Of a stretch of 64,000 nt of DNA, positions 26,541 to 35,504 are shown piece after piece. The notes beneath the pieces were generated by a model that saw only the letters and a program-made list of their open reading frames with translations, did no database searches and had not been told where the DNA came from. The position numbers and the translations under genes were made by a program. The DNA comes from CAWCUZ01 sp963798795. GTDB taxonomy: Bacteria; Acidobacteriota; Vicinamibacteria; Vicinamibacterales; SCN-69-37. Each line of letters starts with the position of its first letter. Within the stretch, counting starts at the first letter, position 1. The stretch is from positions 2,232,001 through 2,296,000 of the forward strand of contig CAWCUZ010000001.1 of NCBI GenBank assembly GCA_963798795.1, written 5' to 3'.

Positions 26541-28208
26541 CTACTTTGCGATGCCCCAGCCGAACAACGCCGGCCGCGGCTGAATGAGTCCATCCCCGTA
26601 CTGGTCGTCTTTGCCCGTCGCGCCGAGGTCCCTGGCCGTCTTGCGGATGAGCTGCTCGACCGCCGCCGGACTGGTCACGCCCTGGTCCATCAGGAGCGCC
26701 GCCAGGCCGGCCACATGCGGCGCGGCCATCGACGTCCCGATGTAACCGATCTCCGCGTACCGGTCGAACCGCGGAACGTTGAGTGACGGATCCTGGTCGG
26801 GATAGTAGAGCGTGACCTGCCAGACAAAGCCAAAATCGGGCGCGCCCGCGGATGCATCGCGGTTGTCTCCGCCCGGCGCGGCGATTTCGCAATAGTTGCC
26901 GGTGTTGGAGTAGTACGCCCGTGTCTGCTGCTTGCCGATGGCGCCCACCGACATCATGCCGTTGATCGACGGCGCCCAGCCGGCCGGATAGTTGGTCAGG
27001 TTGCCCTGCTCGTACCCGTTGCCCATCGATGCCGTCACGAACACGCCCATGCCGACGGCGCGCGTGAGCGCGCTCTGGATGGCCGTGTTCCCGCCGGGCC
27101 CGCCCAGGCTCAGGTTGATGACCTTGGCGCCGTTGTTGGCCGCATAGTCGATGCCCGCGATGATCGCATCGTCGGTGCACCCGCCGGCATCGGGCGGCAC
27201 GGGCGTCGGGTCGCTGCTCTGGCCGAGGATGAAGAGGATCTCCCAGTAGCCGATGCACACCTTCACCGGCATGATCTTGACGTTGTAGGCGATGCCGGCC
27301 AGCGCCAGCGGACTGCTGTTGCCGTTGACGCCGTCATCGGTGGTTTCGGCGATCGTCGAAGCCGTGTGCGTGCCGTGCCCCACCATGTCGAGCACCGGCC
27401 CCCCGCCGGCCGCAAAGATGAAATCCCGCGGACTGACCAGCCGCGCCGCGTCGAGGTCCGGACTCCTGTCGAACGGAATCGAGACGTTCTGGAACCCCGT
27501 GCTCGTCATGAACCGGAACGTCACGTTCTGACGCGCCGTGGTGACGCCCGTGTCAATCGAGGCCACCGTGAGCGTGTCGTGGGCGCCGGGATTGATGTCC
27601 CACGCGCCCGGCAGGTTCAGCAGCGAGAAGTTCCACTGGTAGGTGCCATAGTCGGTGTCGCTCGGCGCCCGGTTCAGCGCGGCCAGCAGGCCGCGGTGCC
27701 CCGGCCCCGTCGCGAGCGGCGCCACGCGCCGCTCCGGCCGCACATCAGGATGCCGGATGTAGTTCGGCGCGGCGAATTCCACTTCCGTCTGCTCGGAGAG
27801 CTGTTCCGCCAGGATCCGCGCGTCGGGCTGCGTGCGATCGCGCAGCATCGCGAGGCCGGTGGCGCCTTCAATCCACTGCAGCGCGTCGACCGACGGATGG
27901 CTGCGCAGCGCCATGAGCGCGCGCTGCCGGCCCGCCACGTCCGTGCCGTCCTTGAACTTCACCAGGACCTCGCCCGGCAGATAGTCGAGATGCCGGTCGT
28001 ACGCCTCGAGAAACGCGTGCGCCCGGTCCGCCGTCATGGCGAGCGGATAACTGTCGGTGGCCACCTGCACCGCCTGCCCGGGGTTCACGATGCCGGAGCG
28101 TCCCTGCCCGCGCGCCTGCGCGGACACCGTCGGGCCGTCGGCGGCGAGCGCCAGCACGGCTGCCAGCGCGACGGCGGCGGTGCCGATGTGGATTCGAGTC
28201 GTGTGCAT
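26541..28208 (-). CDS. Secreted subtilisin-like serine protease (S8)
   Basis: 555 residues. A signal peptide (residues 1-31) and a propeptide (about 55-160, with LPGEVLVKFKDGTD) precede the catalytic domain. The triad is Asp219 (VASIDTGV), His278 (VGHGTHTAS) and Ser493 (GTSMAAPHVAG), with the oxyanion Asn in ASMGNGYEQGN. A cysteine-bearing insert (PPDAGGCTDDAI) may form a disulphide. The domain organisation is complete, so an active exported peptidase is likely. It is followed by the barrel gene in the same direction. Octamer repeats lie just upstream. Confidence 0.93.
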   Translation of the reverse strand: MHTTRIHIGTAAVALAAVLALAADGPTVSAQARGQGRSGIVNPGQAVQVATDSYPLAMTADRAHAFLEAYDRHLDYLPGEVLVKFKDGTDVAGRQRALMALRSHPSVDALQWIEGATGLAMLRDRTQPDARILAEQLSEQTEVEFAAPNYIRHPDVRPERRVAPLATGPGHRGLLAALNRAPSDTDYGTYQWNFSLLNLPGAWDINPGAHDTLTVASIDTGVTTARQNVTFRFMTSTGFQNVSIPFDRSPDLDAARLVSPRDFIFAAGGGPVLDMVGHGTHTASTIAETTDDGVNGNSSPLALAGIAYNVKIMPVKVCIGYWEILFILGQSSDPTPVPPDAGGCTDDAIIAGIDYAANNGAKVINLSLGGPGGNTAIQSALTRAVGMGVFVTASMGNGYEQGNLTNYPAGWAPSINGMMSVGAIGKQQTRAYYSNTGNYCEIAAPGGDNRDASAGAPDFGFVWQVTLYYPDQDPSLNVPRFDRYAEIGYIGTSMAAPHVAGLAALLMDQGVTSPAAVEQLIRKTARDLGATGKDDQYGDGLIQPRPALFGWGIAK

Positions 28209-28242
28209 TGCGCCTCCGCGTCTGAATGTAAACCAAACGATC

Positions 28243-28345
28243 GGGGATTTGGTGATTTGTTGATTTGGAGATTTGGAGATTTGGAGATTTGGAGATTTCG
28301 AGATTTGGAGATCCGATGATGGAGCGCCGGGGCTTCAGCCCCGCG
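28243..28345. repeat. Octamer array followed by GGGGCTTCAGCCCC palindrome
   Basis: ATTTGGAG units (28243-28311) are followed by ATGGAG and a near-perfect palindrome CGCCGGGGCTTCAGCCCCGCG (28325-28345). The arrangement array-ATGGAG-palindrome is the same as at 20864-20966, down to the spacing. It lies between the subtilase start and the end of the PhzF-like gene. This second copy shows that the pair is a composite repeat rather than chance. Confidence 0.8.
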
Positions 28346-28356
28346 ACAACCGATCG

Positions 28357-28797
28357 TCACACCGTCAGCTCACCCTTGAGCACCGTGACCGCCTGACCGC
28401 GGAGACGGACGCGGTCGCCGTCGAGGCGCAGGCGCAGCACGCCGCCGCGCGCCGAGACCTGCAGCGCGACGAACTCCGTCTTGCCCAGTCGCGTGTTCCA
28501 GAACGGCGTCAGACAGCAGTGCGCGGATCCGGTCACCGGATCCTCGTCGACGCCGGACCGGGGCGCGAAGAACCGCGAGCCGAAATCCACGCCCTCCGTC
28601 GTCGCCCGGCTGGTGACGATGACGCCGCGGACGGGAAGGGCGCGGAGCCGGCCGAAATCGGGTTGGAGGCCGCGCACGGCGGTCAGCCGGCCGCTCCACG
28701 CGGCGTCGCGCGCCGACGGCAGCACGCACACGGGGGCAGGATTGCCGGCGAAGGGCCGGTCGGTGCAGGCGTCGACCTGGACGACGGGAAGCGGCAT
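28357..28797 (-). pseudogene. PhzF-family protein with internal deletion
   Basis: 146 residues in one frame, about half the family length. The N-terminus MPLPVVQVDACTDRPFAGNP and the C-terminal block SRFFAPRSGVDEDPVTGSAH are textbook PhzF. The part between DAAWSGRLTAVRG and PDFGRLRALPVRG, about 110 residues, is missing. The lost part includes the NLSET segment with the catalytic glutamate. The deletion kept the frame, so a protein may be made, but isomerase activity is not expected. The start is ATG at 28797. Confidence 0.8.
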
Positions 28798-28994
28798 GGT
28801 CGGGACGTGTTCGTGCGCGGACACCCATGGTACTGCAGGCCAGTTCTCCCCGCGGCGCCAAGGCGAGCGTCGTTCACGAGCGCGCGCGAGATCTGCTATC
28901 GTCTTTGCTCCCATTGGCGGTTCCTGAAGTCACGCCGGGGAAGCCGTGCGTCGGGGACGCACGCGAATCGACCTCGTCCAAACACGGAGATTTC

Positions 28995-29582
28995 ATGGGG
29001 GTTAGCATGGCGCGTTGGTTGTTGAAGGGTGTTCCAATTGCTGCGGCAGTGATCGTCATGGCGGCCGCGCCTGCGCGCGCGCAAACGCTGGGTGTCGGGT
29101 TGTCGTTCCTGAGCAACGACGGCGGCACGGGCGTGACGGCGGACTATTCCGGCGCGATCAGCCAGAGCGGCGAGCGCACGATGGGGTGGGTCGGCGATGT
29201 CAGCTTCCACCGCAAGAAGGTCGGTGGTGATCTGGCCGGAGCGGAAGTGACGGGTACCACGATCACGGGCCAGGGCGGCGTCCGCCTGAGCGCCCCCGTG
29301 AACGACAAGCTCTCCTGGCACGCGCAGGGGATGGTGGGCATCGCCCACACGAGCGTGAACGTTTCGGCCGCGGGCCTGAACCAGGAAATCTGCGACGCCT
29401 TCGGTCTCGACTGCAGTGTGGGCGCGAGCGACAACTCGGTCGTCGTCACGCCGGGCGCCGGCATCGACTACATGTTCGGCGACAAGACCGCCCTGCGCGC
29501 CCAGGGCGACCTCTTCATCGGCAGGGGCGGCGGTTCGGCCTTCCGCTTCTGGGTCGGTGTTTCGTTCAAGATGGGAAGCTAG
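28995..29582 (+). CDS. Outer-membrane beta-barrel protein
   Basis: 195 residues from ATG 28995 (GGAGA 7 nt upstream); a second ATG at 29007 is possible. A signal peptide ends at APARA-QT. The mature part alternates strands and turns (GVTADYSGAISQSGERTMGW, LSWHAQGMVGIAHTSVNVSA, GAGIDYMFGDKTALRAQGDL) and finishes with FRFWVGVSFKMGS, a barrel-type last strand. Two cysteines (EICDAFGLDCSV) may pair in an extracellular loop. The function is unknown. Its stop overlaps the convergent gene end by 4 nt. Confidence 0.8.
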   Translation: MGVSMARWLLKGVPIAAAVIVMAAAPARAQTLGVGLSFLSNDGGTGVTADYSGAISQSGERTMGWVGDVSFHRKKVGGDLAGAEVTGTTITGQGGVRLSAPVNDKLSWHAQGMVGIAHTSVNVSAAGLNQEICDAFGLDCSVGASDNSVVVTPGAGIDYMFGDKTALRAQGDLFIGRGGGSAFRFWVGVSFKMGS

Positions 29583-30967
29583 GCGCTCAACGCCGCATCG
29601 ATCGCATGCGCCGCGCGCTTGCCCGCGCCGGCGGCCAGAATCACGGTGGCGGCGCCTGTCACGGCGTCGCCACCGGCAAACACCCGTGATTTCGACGTCT
29701 GACCGGTTGCTTCGTCCGCGACGAGGCAGCCGGTCGTTGTCGTGGCAAGCCCCGCGGTCGTCCGCGTGAGCAGCGGATTCGGCGTCGTGCCGATCGCCAG
29801 GATGACGTTGTCCACCGGCAGCACGACCTCCGACCCCGGAATCGGCACCGGGCGCGCGCGGCCGGACGCGTCCGGCTCGCCGAGTTGCATCCGCTGGCAG
29901 CGCAGCCCGCCGGCCCAGCCGGTCCCGTCGTCGACCACTTCGAGGGGGCTCGTCAGCCAGTGGAACTCGACGCCCTCTTCGCGCGCATGGTGGTATTCCT
30001 CGACGCGCGCGCTCATTTCCTGCTCGCTGCGGCGGTAGACGATCGTCGCCTCTTCGGCGCCCATCCGGAGCGCCGTGCGCACCGCGTCCATCGCCGTATT
30101 GCCGGCGCCAATCACCGCCACGCGCTTGCCGACGCGCACCGGTGTGTCCGCCTCGGGGAACTCGTAGCCGCGCATCAGGTTCACGCGCGTGAGGAACTCG
30201 TTCGCCGAATACACGCCGTTCAACTGCTCGCCGGGAATGCCGAGGAACTGCGGCAGTCCGGCGCCGGTGCCGATGAACACGGCGGCGTAGCCGAGTCTGC
30301 CGGTCAGGTCGTCGAGGCTGAGCGTCTTGCCGATGATGACGTTGCACTCGATCTCGACGCCCATCGCCTGCAGCGTGCCGATCTCCCAGTCGAGCACCGC
30401 CTTGGGCAGCCGGAACTCGGGGATGCCGTAGCGCAGCACGCCGCCGGGCGCGTGGAGCGCTTCGTAGACCGTGACCTGGTACCCCAGCCGCGCCAGCTCC
30501 CCTGCGCACACGAGCCCGGACGGGCCGCCGCCGATGACGGCCACCTTCTCGGTTCGCGTGATCTTCGGCGTGATGAAGTGCGACTGCGTCCGTTCCCAGT
30601 CCGCGACGTAGCGCTCGAGATGCCCGATCGCGACCGGACTGAACCGCGCCTGCATGCTGCACTCGGCCTCGCACTGCGACTCCTGCGGACACACGCGGCC
30701 GCAGATCGACGGCAGCGGGTTCGCCGACCGGAGGATGTGCGCCGCCGCCGGCAGGTCGTTCGTCGCGATGGCGTGGATGAAGTCCGGGATCGGAATCCGC
30801 ACCGGGCAGCCGTCCACGCACACCGGGTCCTGGCACCGCAGGCACCGCTCCGCCTCGAAGGCGGCCCGCTCGGGCGTGTAGCCCTCGTTGACCTCGCGAA
30901 AATCGTGCGCCCGCTCGAACGGATCGCGCACGATCATGGGCGTCTTGTCCGCGCGTTTGACCGGCAT
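29579..30967 (-). CDS. NADPH-dependent glutamate-synthase-beta-like flavoprotein (GltD/NfnB type)
   Basis: 462 residues. The N-terminal domain has two [4Fe-4S] clusters (AERCLRCQDPVCVDGCPVRI and ICGRVCPQESQCEAECSMQA). FAD-binding VAVIGGGPSGLVCAGELARL, then the NAD(P)-binding VAVIGAGNTAMDAVRTALRM and the closing VFAGGDAVTGAATVILAAGAGKRAA follow. In isolation this family feeds NADPH electrons to GltB or bifurcates in NfnAB. Here it is the last gene of the 2-oxoacid oxidoreductase operon and overlaps the FAD/NAD-binding subunit by 1 nt. An NAD(P)-linked output for the oxidoreductase is therefore inferred. Confidence 0.9.
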   Translation of the reverse strand: MPVKRADKTPMIVRDPFERAHDFREVNEGYTPERAAFEAERCLRCQDPVCVDGCPVRIPIPDFIHAIATNDLPAAAHILRSANPLPSICGRVCPQESQCEAECSMQARFSPVAIGHLERYVADWERTQSHFITPKITRTEKVAVIGGGPSGLVCAGELARLGYQVTVYEALHAPGGVLRYGIPEFRLPKAVLDWEIGTLQAMGVEIECNVIIGKTLSLDDLTGRLGYAAVFIGTGAGLPQFLGIPGEQLNGVYSANEFLTRVNLMRGYEFPEADTPVRVGKRVAVIGAGNTAMDAVRTALRMGAEEATIVYRRSEQEMSARVEEYHHAREEGVEFHWLTSPLEVVDDGTGWAGGLRCQRMQLGEPDASGRARPVPIPGSEVVLPVDNVILAIGTTPNPLLTRTTAGLATTTTGCLVADEATGQTSKSRVFAGGDAVTGAATVILAAGAGKRAAHAIDAALSA

Positions 30968-31815
30968 CACACCAGCTCCCGCGCCGTCATGCACGCGACG
31001 CGATCGCGCGCGACCTGCTCCTCGCGCACGTACGCCTTGTTGCGGCGCATCGCCACCTCGAAATCCACTTCGTGCGCGTCGAAGCACGGCCCGTCCACGC
31101 ACGCGAACTGCGGCCGGCCCGCCACCGTCACCCGGCAGCCGCCGCACATGCCCGTGCCGTCCACCATCAGCGGATCCATCGACACCAGCGTCTTCACGCC
31201 GGGCCGGCGCGTGGTCTCCGCCACGGCGCGCATCATCGCCATCGGCCCGATCGCCACGACCGCGTCCGGCCGGCCCAGGCCGTCGCCCGCGACGATCTGC
31301 GCGAGCCGCTGGGTGACAAACCCCTTGAACCCCGCCGACCCATCGTCGGTGCACAGCTCGACGCTGGTGCACACCCGCTTCAGCTCGTCGGCGAGGATCA
31401 GCAGGTCCTTGCTGCGGGCGCCGACGATGGCAGTGGTGCGATCGCCGCGGGCAGTCAGTTCGCGCATCAGGCACAGCAGGGCCGCCGCGCCGAACCCGCC
31501 GCCCACGCCGCAGACGTGCCCGCCCGGCGGCAGCTCGATCGCGCTGCCGAGCGGACCCGCCACGTCGAGCAGTTCGTCGTCGGCTTCGAGCGCACACACC
31601 CGCCTCGTCGTCGCGCCGACTTCCTGGACGACGATCGTGATGGTGCCGGCGTCGCGGTCGTAGTCGGCAATCGTGATCGGAATCCGCTCGCCGTCGACGC
31701 GCACGCGCAGCATGACGAACTGCCCCGGCTGCGCCGACGCGGCGATGAGCGGCGCCTTCAGGCGGAACAGCTTCGTGACGGGCGTGAGCCGGCGGGTCTC
31801 GAGGATGAGCGCCAT
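30967..31815 (-). CDS. Ferredoxin-NADP reductase-like subunit (NfnA/SudB type)
   Basis: 282 residues. A flavin-binding beta-barrel (PGQFVMLRVRVDGERIPITI, with RIPITIAD as FAD site) and an NAD-binding domain (GGHVCGVGGGFGAAALLCLM) are followed by a C-terminal [2Fe-2S] loop, MCGGCRVTVAGRPQFACVDG. It matches the sulfide dehydrogenase/NfnA small subunit that pairs with GltD-like proteins. Such pairing is exactly what follows, so the two genes likely encode one module. It starts 9 nt after the thiamine-dependent beta subunit. Confidence 0.9.
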   Translation of the reverse strand: MALILETRRLTPVTKLFRLKAPLIAASAQPGQFVMLRVRVDGERIPITIADYDRDAGTITIVVQEVGATTRRVCALEADDELLDVAGPLGSAIELPPGGHVCGVGGGFGAAALLCLMRELTARGDRTTAIVGARSKDLLILADELKRVCTSVELCTDDGSAGFKGFVTQRLAQIVAGDGLGRPDAVVAIGPMAMMRAVAETTRRPGVKTLVSMDPLMVDGTGMCGGCRVTVAGRPQFACVDGPCFDAHEVDFEVAMRRNKAYVREEQVARDRVACMTARELV

Positions 31816-31824
31816 GCGTGTCTC

Positions 31825-32841
31825 CTACAGCTCCGGGTGCTCGTGCATGGCCTGCAGCCGGCGCCACCGGCGATCGACCTCGTGCTGGATTTCCGCGAGC
31901 TCCGCGGCGTGGTCGGGCGCGACCAGGTGCTTCGCCTTGCCCATCAGCTTCAGCCAGTCCCCGACCGGCTTGCGGCGCCCCGCCGCGTCCGGGTCGTAGG
32001 TGAGCGTCGTGCGGCCGTGCTCCACCTCGTAGAGCGGGAAGAAGCACGAGTCGATCGCCGCCTGCAGCACCGGCTGCGCGCCGTCGTCCGGCGTGCGCCA
32101 GTTGAGCGGACAGAACGACAGGATCTTGCCGTAGACGAGTCCCTCGCGTTTCGCGTACCACTGGGCCTTGGCCACCTTGCGCATCAGGTCTTCGGGATAA
32201 CCCTCGCTCGCGGTGAAGACGTACGGCAGGTGGCACGCGGCGAAGATCTGCGCGGTGTCCTTGTGGTGATAGCGCTTGCCCGGCGCGAACTTGCCGACCT
32301 CGCTCGTCGACGTCCGGTGGCCGAACGGCGTCGAGTACGACAGCTGCGCGCCGGTGTTCATGTAGCCCTGGTTGTCGTACTCCAGGATCATCATCCGGTG
32401 ATTGCGATGGGCCGCGCCGAGCGCGGGCCCCATGCCGATGTCCATGCCGCCGTCGCCGGTGATCATCACGAACGTGACGTCCTTGCCGTCCGGCAGCTCG
32501 CCGCGCCGGACGCGCTCCTGATACATCTCGACGAGTCCGGACAGCGTGGCCGACCCGTTCTGGAACAGGTTGTGGACGTAGTTGATGCGGTGCGCCGTCG
32601 ACGGATAGCCGGTCGTCACCACCATCGCGCAGCCGGTCTGGTAGAGCACGACGACGTCGCCTTCGAGCACGCGGCTGATCTGGTGGAACGTCGGGAAGTA
32701 GCCGCACCCTGGGCACGCGCCGTGGCCGGGCGCGATGCGGTTCGGCACCTCCGTCATCTTCCACATCGGCTCCAGCTCGACGGCCAGCCTGCCCGTGCTC
32801 TGGTCCTGACGCACGTGCGCCATGCCCCGGATACTCGTCAC
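31825..32841 (-). CDS. 2-oxoacid:acceptor oxidoreductase, beta (TPP-binding) subunit
   Basis: 338 residues from GTG 32841; ATG at 32823 is an alternative. GHGACPGCGYFPTFHQISRV holds two cluster-ligand cysteines. The thiamine diphosphate motif is ITGDGGMDIGMGPALGAAHR, with EYDNQGYMNTGAQLS further on. The family decarboxylates pyruvate or other 2-oxoacids to acyl-CoA with ferredoxin. The start overlaps the presumed stop of the alpha gene as GTGA. The substrate cannot be read from sequence. Confidence 0.9.
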   Translation of the reverse strand: MTSIRGMAHVRQDQSTGRLAVELEPMWKMTEVPNRIAPGHGACPGCGYFPTFHQISRVLEGDVVVLYQTGCAMVVTTGYPSTAHRINYVHNLFQNGSATLSGLVEMYQERVRRGELPDGKDVTFVMITGDGGMDIGMGPALGAAHRNHRMMILEYDNQGYMNTGAQLSYSTPFGHRTSTSEVGKFAPGKRYHHKDTAQIFAACHLPYVFTASEGYPEDLMRKVAKAQWYAKREGLVYGKILSFCPLNWRTPDDGAQPVLQAAIDSCFFPLYEVEHGRTTLTYDPDAAGRRKPVGDWLKLMGKAKHLVAPDHAAELAEIQHEVDRRWRRLQAMHEHPEL

Positions 32842-34138
32842 CGCGAATCGGCGGCAGGCCGGGCCGGGCGCCGCGGTCGGGCGAGCCGGCCGTGGCGCCG
32901 TGATACGCGAACGCCGTCTCGACGCGGCCCGAACGCGCCGCCTCGAGCGCCGCGCCGAAGAACTCGGCCGCGTCGGCGGCGTAGAAGTCCTTGCCGCCCA
33001 GCCCGTAGATGCGCGAGACCACCTGGCTGTGGTTCTCGCGGTCGATCTGGATCGCCGCGCGTACCTCGAGCGACACGTTGCCGCCGTCGGCGCCGTACGA
33101 GTCGGCGCGATCGCCGATCGTGACGGCCGAGACGTCGCGCAGCGCCGTGCGGAACGCCTCCGACGGGAACGGCCGCAGCACGTTGGGCGACAGCACGCCG
33201 ACGCGCTCGCCGCGGGCGCGCAGCTCGTCGGCCGTCTCCTTGGCCGTCTCGGCCGCCGAATTCACCAGCACCACCGCCGCTTCCGCGTCGTCCATCCGGT
33301 AGGCGTCGAGCATCGGATAGGCGCGGCCGGTGAACGCTTCGAGCTCCGCGAACACCTGCGGAATGACGTTGCGCGCGGCTTCCATCGCCTTCGAGAGCTG
33401 GACCTTGTTGTTGATGAGGTCCGGGTCGTTCATGTACGGCCCGAACGTCTTCGGGTGCTCGAGGTCGAACGGCGTCGGAAAGTCCGGACGCTCGCCGAGG
33501 AACGCGCGCACGGCGTCCGGATCGTCGAACACGTGGATGCGGCGCTTCTGGTGGCTCGTGATGAAGCCGTCGTAGGCGACCATCACCGGCAGGCGGACAT
33601 CGGGGTGTTCGCCGATGCGGATCGCCGCGAAGTTCATGTCGTAGACGGCCTGCGGGTCGCGCGCGCACAGCACGATCCAGCCGGTGTTGAGCGCGAAGTA
33701 GATGTCCGAATGGTCACCGCGGATGTCGAGCGGCCCCGACACGGACCGCGCCGCCACGTTGAGCACCATCGGCACGCGCGTGCCGGCCTGCACCGGGAGC
33801 TGCTCGAGCGAGAACAGCAGCCCCTGCGAGCTGGTGGCGTTGAGCACGCGCCCCCCGCCGAGCGCCGCGCCGTAACAGATGCCGGCTGCGCCGTGCTCGC
33901 CGTCGCCGGCGATCATCAGGATCTCGTGCTCGCCGTCGGCCTGCATCTTCGACAGGTTCTCGGCGACCTCGGTCGACGGCGTGATCGGGAAGTAGCCCAT
34001 CACGTGGAACCCGATGTGGCTCGCCGCCAGCGCCGCCGCTTCGTTGCCGCTGCGGAAGTCGAGCTTCTGGCGCGCGTCGGCGACCGGGCGCGGCACGGTC
34101 GACGGTTCGGGTTCGCGGAGCAGGGTGTCGGTCACCAT
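32838..34138 (-). CDS. 2-oxoacid:acceptor oxidoreductase, alpha subunit (3' end shifted)
   Basis: About 430 residues from ATG 34138. The pyrimidine-binding and core domains are visible: GNEAAALAASHIGFHVMGYF, PITPSTEVAENLSKM, NATSSQGLLFSLEQLP, VMVAYDGFITSHQKRR. The gene has no stop in its own frame after FAYHGATAGSPDRG. It runs on for about 3.3 kb through the downstream genes. One base added or lost near 32860 would bring in TGA at 32840-32838, giving a GTGA overlap with the beta gene. I take that as the true end, with a likely indel in a GC run. Confidence 0.85.
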
Positions 34139-34150
34139 CAGTCCCTCTCC

Positions 34151-35146
34151 TCAGGCGATGAGGTCCGGAAAGAGCGGCACGCGCTTCTCCGCCGCCAGAC
34201 CCGGCGTTTCCGCCGTCTTGACGAGGGCGCCGCTCGGGCACGATTCGATGCAGCGGAGGCAGCCCTTGCAGTAGCGGTAGTCGACCCCCTCGAGCATCCG
34301 CGCGAACCGGCCGCCCTCCGGGCCGTCGCGCCAGACCAGGCAGAAGTCCGGACAGACCAGGTCGCAGAGGCCGCAGTGAATGCACTTGTCCTGGTCGAGC
34401 ACGGGCATCCACCCGGTGCGCGACATCGACAGATCGTTCCAGATCGTGTTGCCGGGATTCGGAATCACGCCGCCGGCCGGCTGCGTCTCGTAGCCCCACA
34501 GCGGCTGGGACCGAACGACCGGCAGGTCGCCGTCGGCGCGTCCGACGTCCGACAGTTCCTCGAACTCCGTCGCGCCGCGCTCGAACGCACGCGCGTTCGA
34601 CTCCACCGCCTCCGGATGCTTGCCGGCGAACTCCGCCGACAGCGCGTCGAGAACCGACGCGGCGTCCAGGAACGGAAAGGCCGCGCTCAGCGTGCCCAGC
34701 AGCACCGCGTTCGGCCGTGATTTCACCTGGACGGCGATGCCCAGTGCATCGATGCGCAGCACGCGCGCGTCCCTCGGCAGCGCCGACAGCGCGTCGGGCA
34801 GCGGTCCGGCCGGCGCGTTCACGATGACCGTGCCGCCCGCGCGAAGACCCGCGATGGTGGCCGGATTGCGCAGGAGCGCGCCATGGAAGATGACGATGCC
34901 GTCGGGCGTCTCCACTGGTGCGCTGGTGCGGACCGGACGGTCACTCGGGCCCAGGCGAACGAACGATCGCACCAGCGATCCCTTCTTCTCCGACCCGTAC
35001 GACGAAAAGTGCGCGCCGTTGAGTCCCATGCGCAGCACCGCGGCCGACGCGAGCACCTGCCCGGCCGCGTGGGCGCCGAGCCCGCCGATCGACTCGAAGC
35101 GGATTTCGAAGAAGCCGCCGGTGCGCGGCAGGGTGACCGTCGTCAT
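34151..35146 (-). CDS. 2-oxoacid:acceptor oxidoreductase, fused gamma-delta subunit
   Basis: 331 residues. The gamma domain (residues 10-190) has FESIGGLGAHAAGQVLASAA and SSYGSEKKGSLVRSFVRLG. The C-terminal delta-like part has two 4Fe-4S motifs, DKCIHCGLCDLVCPDFCLVW and YCKGCLRCIESCPSGALVK. It would channel electrons from the thiamine site. It starts 3 nt from the end of the small gene upstream (ATGA overlap) and is followed 12 nt later by the alpha gene. Confidence 0.9.
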   Translation of the reverse strand: MTTVTLPRTGGFFEIRFESIGGLGAHAAGQVLASAAVLRMGLNGAHFSSYGSEKKGSLVRSFVRLGPSDRPVRTSAPVETPDGIVIFHGALLRNPATIAGLRAGGTVIVNAPAGPLPDALSALPRDARVLRIDALGIAVQVKSRPNAVLLGTLSAAFPFLDAASVLDALSAEFAGKHPEAVESNARAFERGATEFEELSDVGRADGDLPVVRSQPLWGYETQPAGGVIPNPGNTIWNDLSMSRTGWMPVLDQDKCIHCGLCDLVCPDFCLVWRDGPEGGRFARMLEGVDYRYCKGCLRCIESCPSGALVKTAETPGLAAEKRVPLFPDLIA

Positions 35147-35346
35147 CGCCCGTCTCCGACGACGCCAGCCGGTTTGGGCTCGACGTTCGGACATGTGCGG
35201 CACACATCCGTCGTCTCGAGCAGTTTCGGCGGCATGGGCCGCACGCAGGTCCAGGGTGTGTTTTCAGCCTCGAGCCAGAGCGGATACGGCAGGAACAGCG
35301 TCGGCCTGGCCCAGCGACACGAATCGATCCCGTGATGCGCGTCCAT
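35143..35346 (-). CDS. Small cysteine-containing protein, unknown function
   Basis: 67 residues: DSCRWARPTLFLPYPLWLEA, ENTPWTCVRPMPPKLLETTD, VCRTCPNVEPKPAG. Four cysteines (one near the start, WTC, and CRTC) could bind iron or zinc. I recall similar short proteins in acidobacteria but no function. Its stop overlaps the gamma-delta subunit start by 4 nt, so it is the first gene of the oxidoreductase operon and probably coupled to it. Confidence 0.6.
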   Translation of the reverse strand: MDAHHGIDSCRWARPTLFLPYPLWLEAENTPWTCVRPMPPKLLETTDVCRTCPNVEPKPAGVVGDGR

Positions 35347-35504
35347 TCGCCCCCCAAACGTGATGGCGAGTTCCGACGCGGCACTGGTGCAAACAGCGGA
35401 CCAGCAGGCCAAGCATTCCGACGGGTCTGTCCGGGCAGTTTCGCGCGGTCCTCGCAGGCGTGCCGTCGAATATTCAGCGGGGCGCTGCGGGAAACTCCGC
35501 GCTG

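Noticed and set aside
29579..34138. A single 1,519-residue protein encoded by one open frame
   Set aside because: Only the two ends have protein-like sequence (alpha subunit and GltD-like). The middle is Arg/Gly-rich and antisense in character, and two well-conserved genes occupy other frames there.
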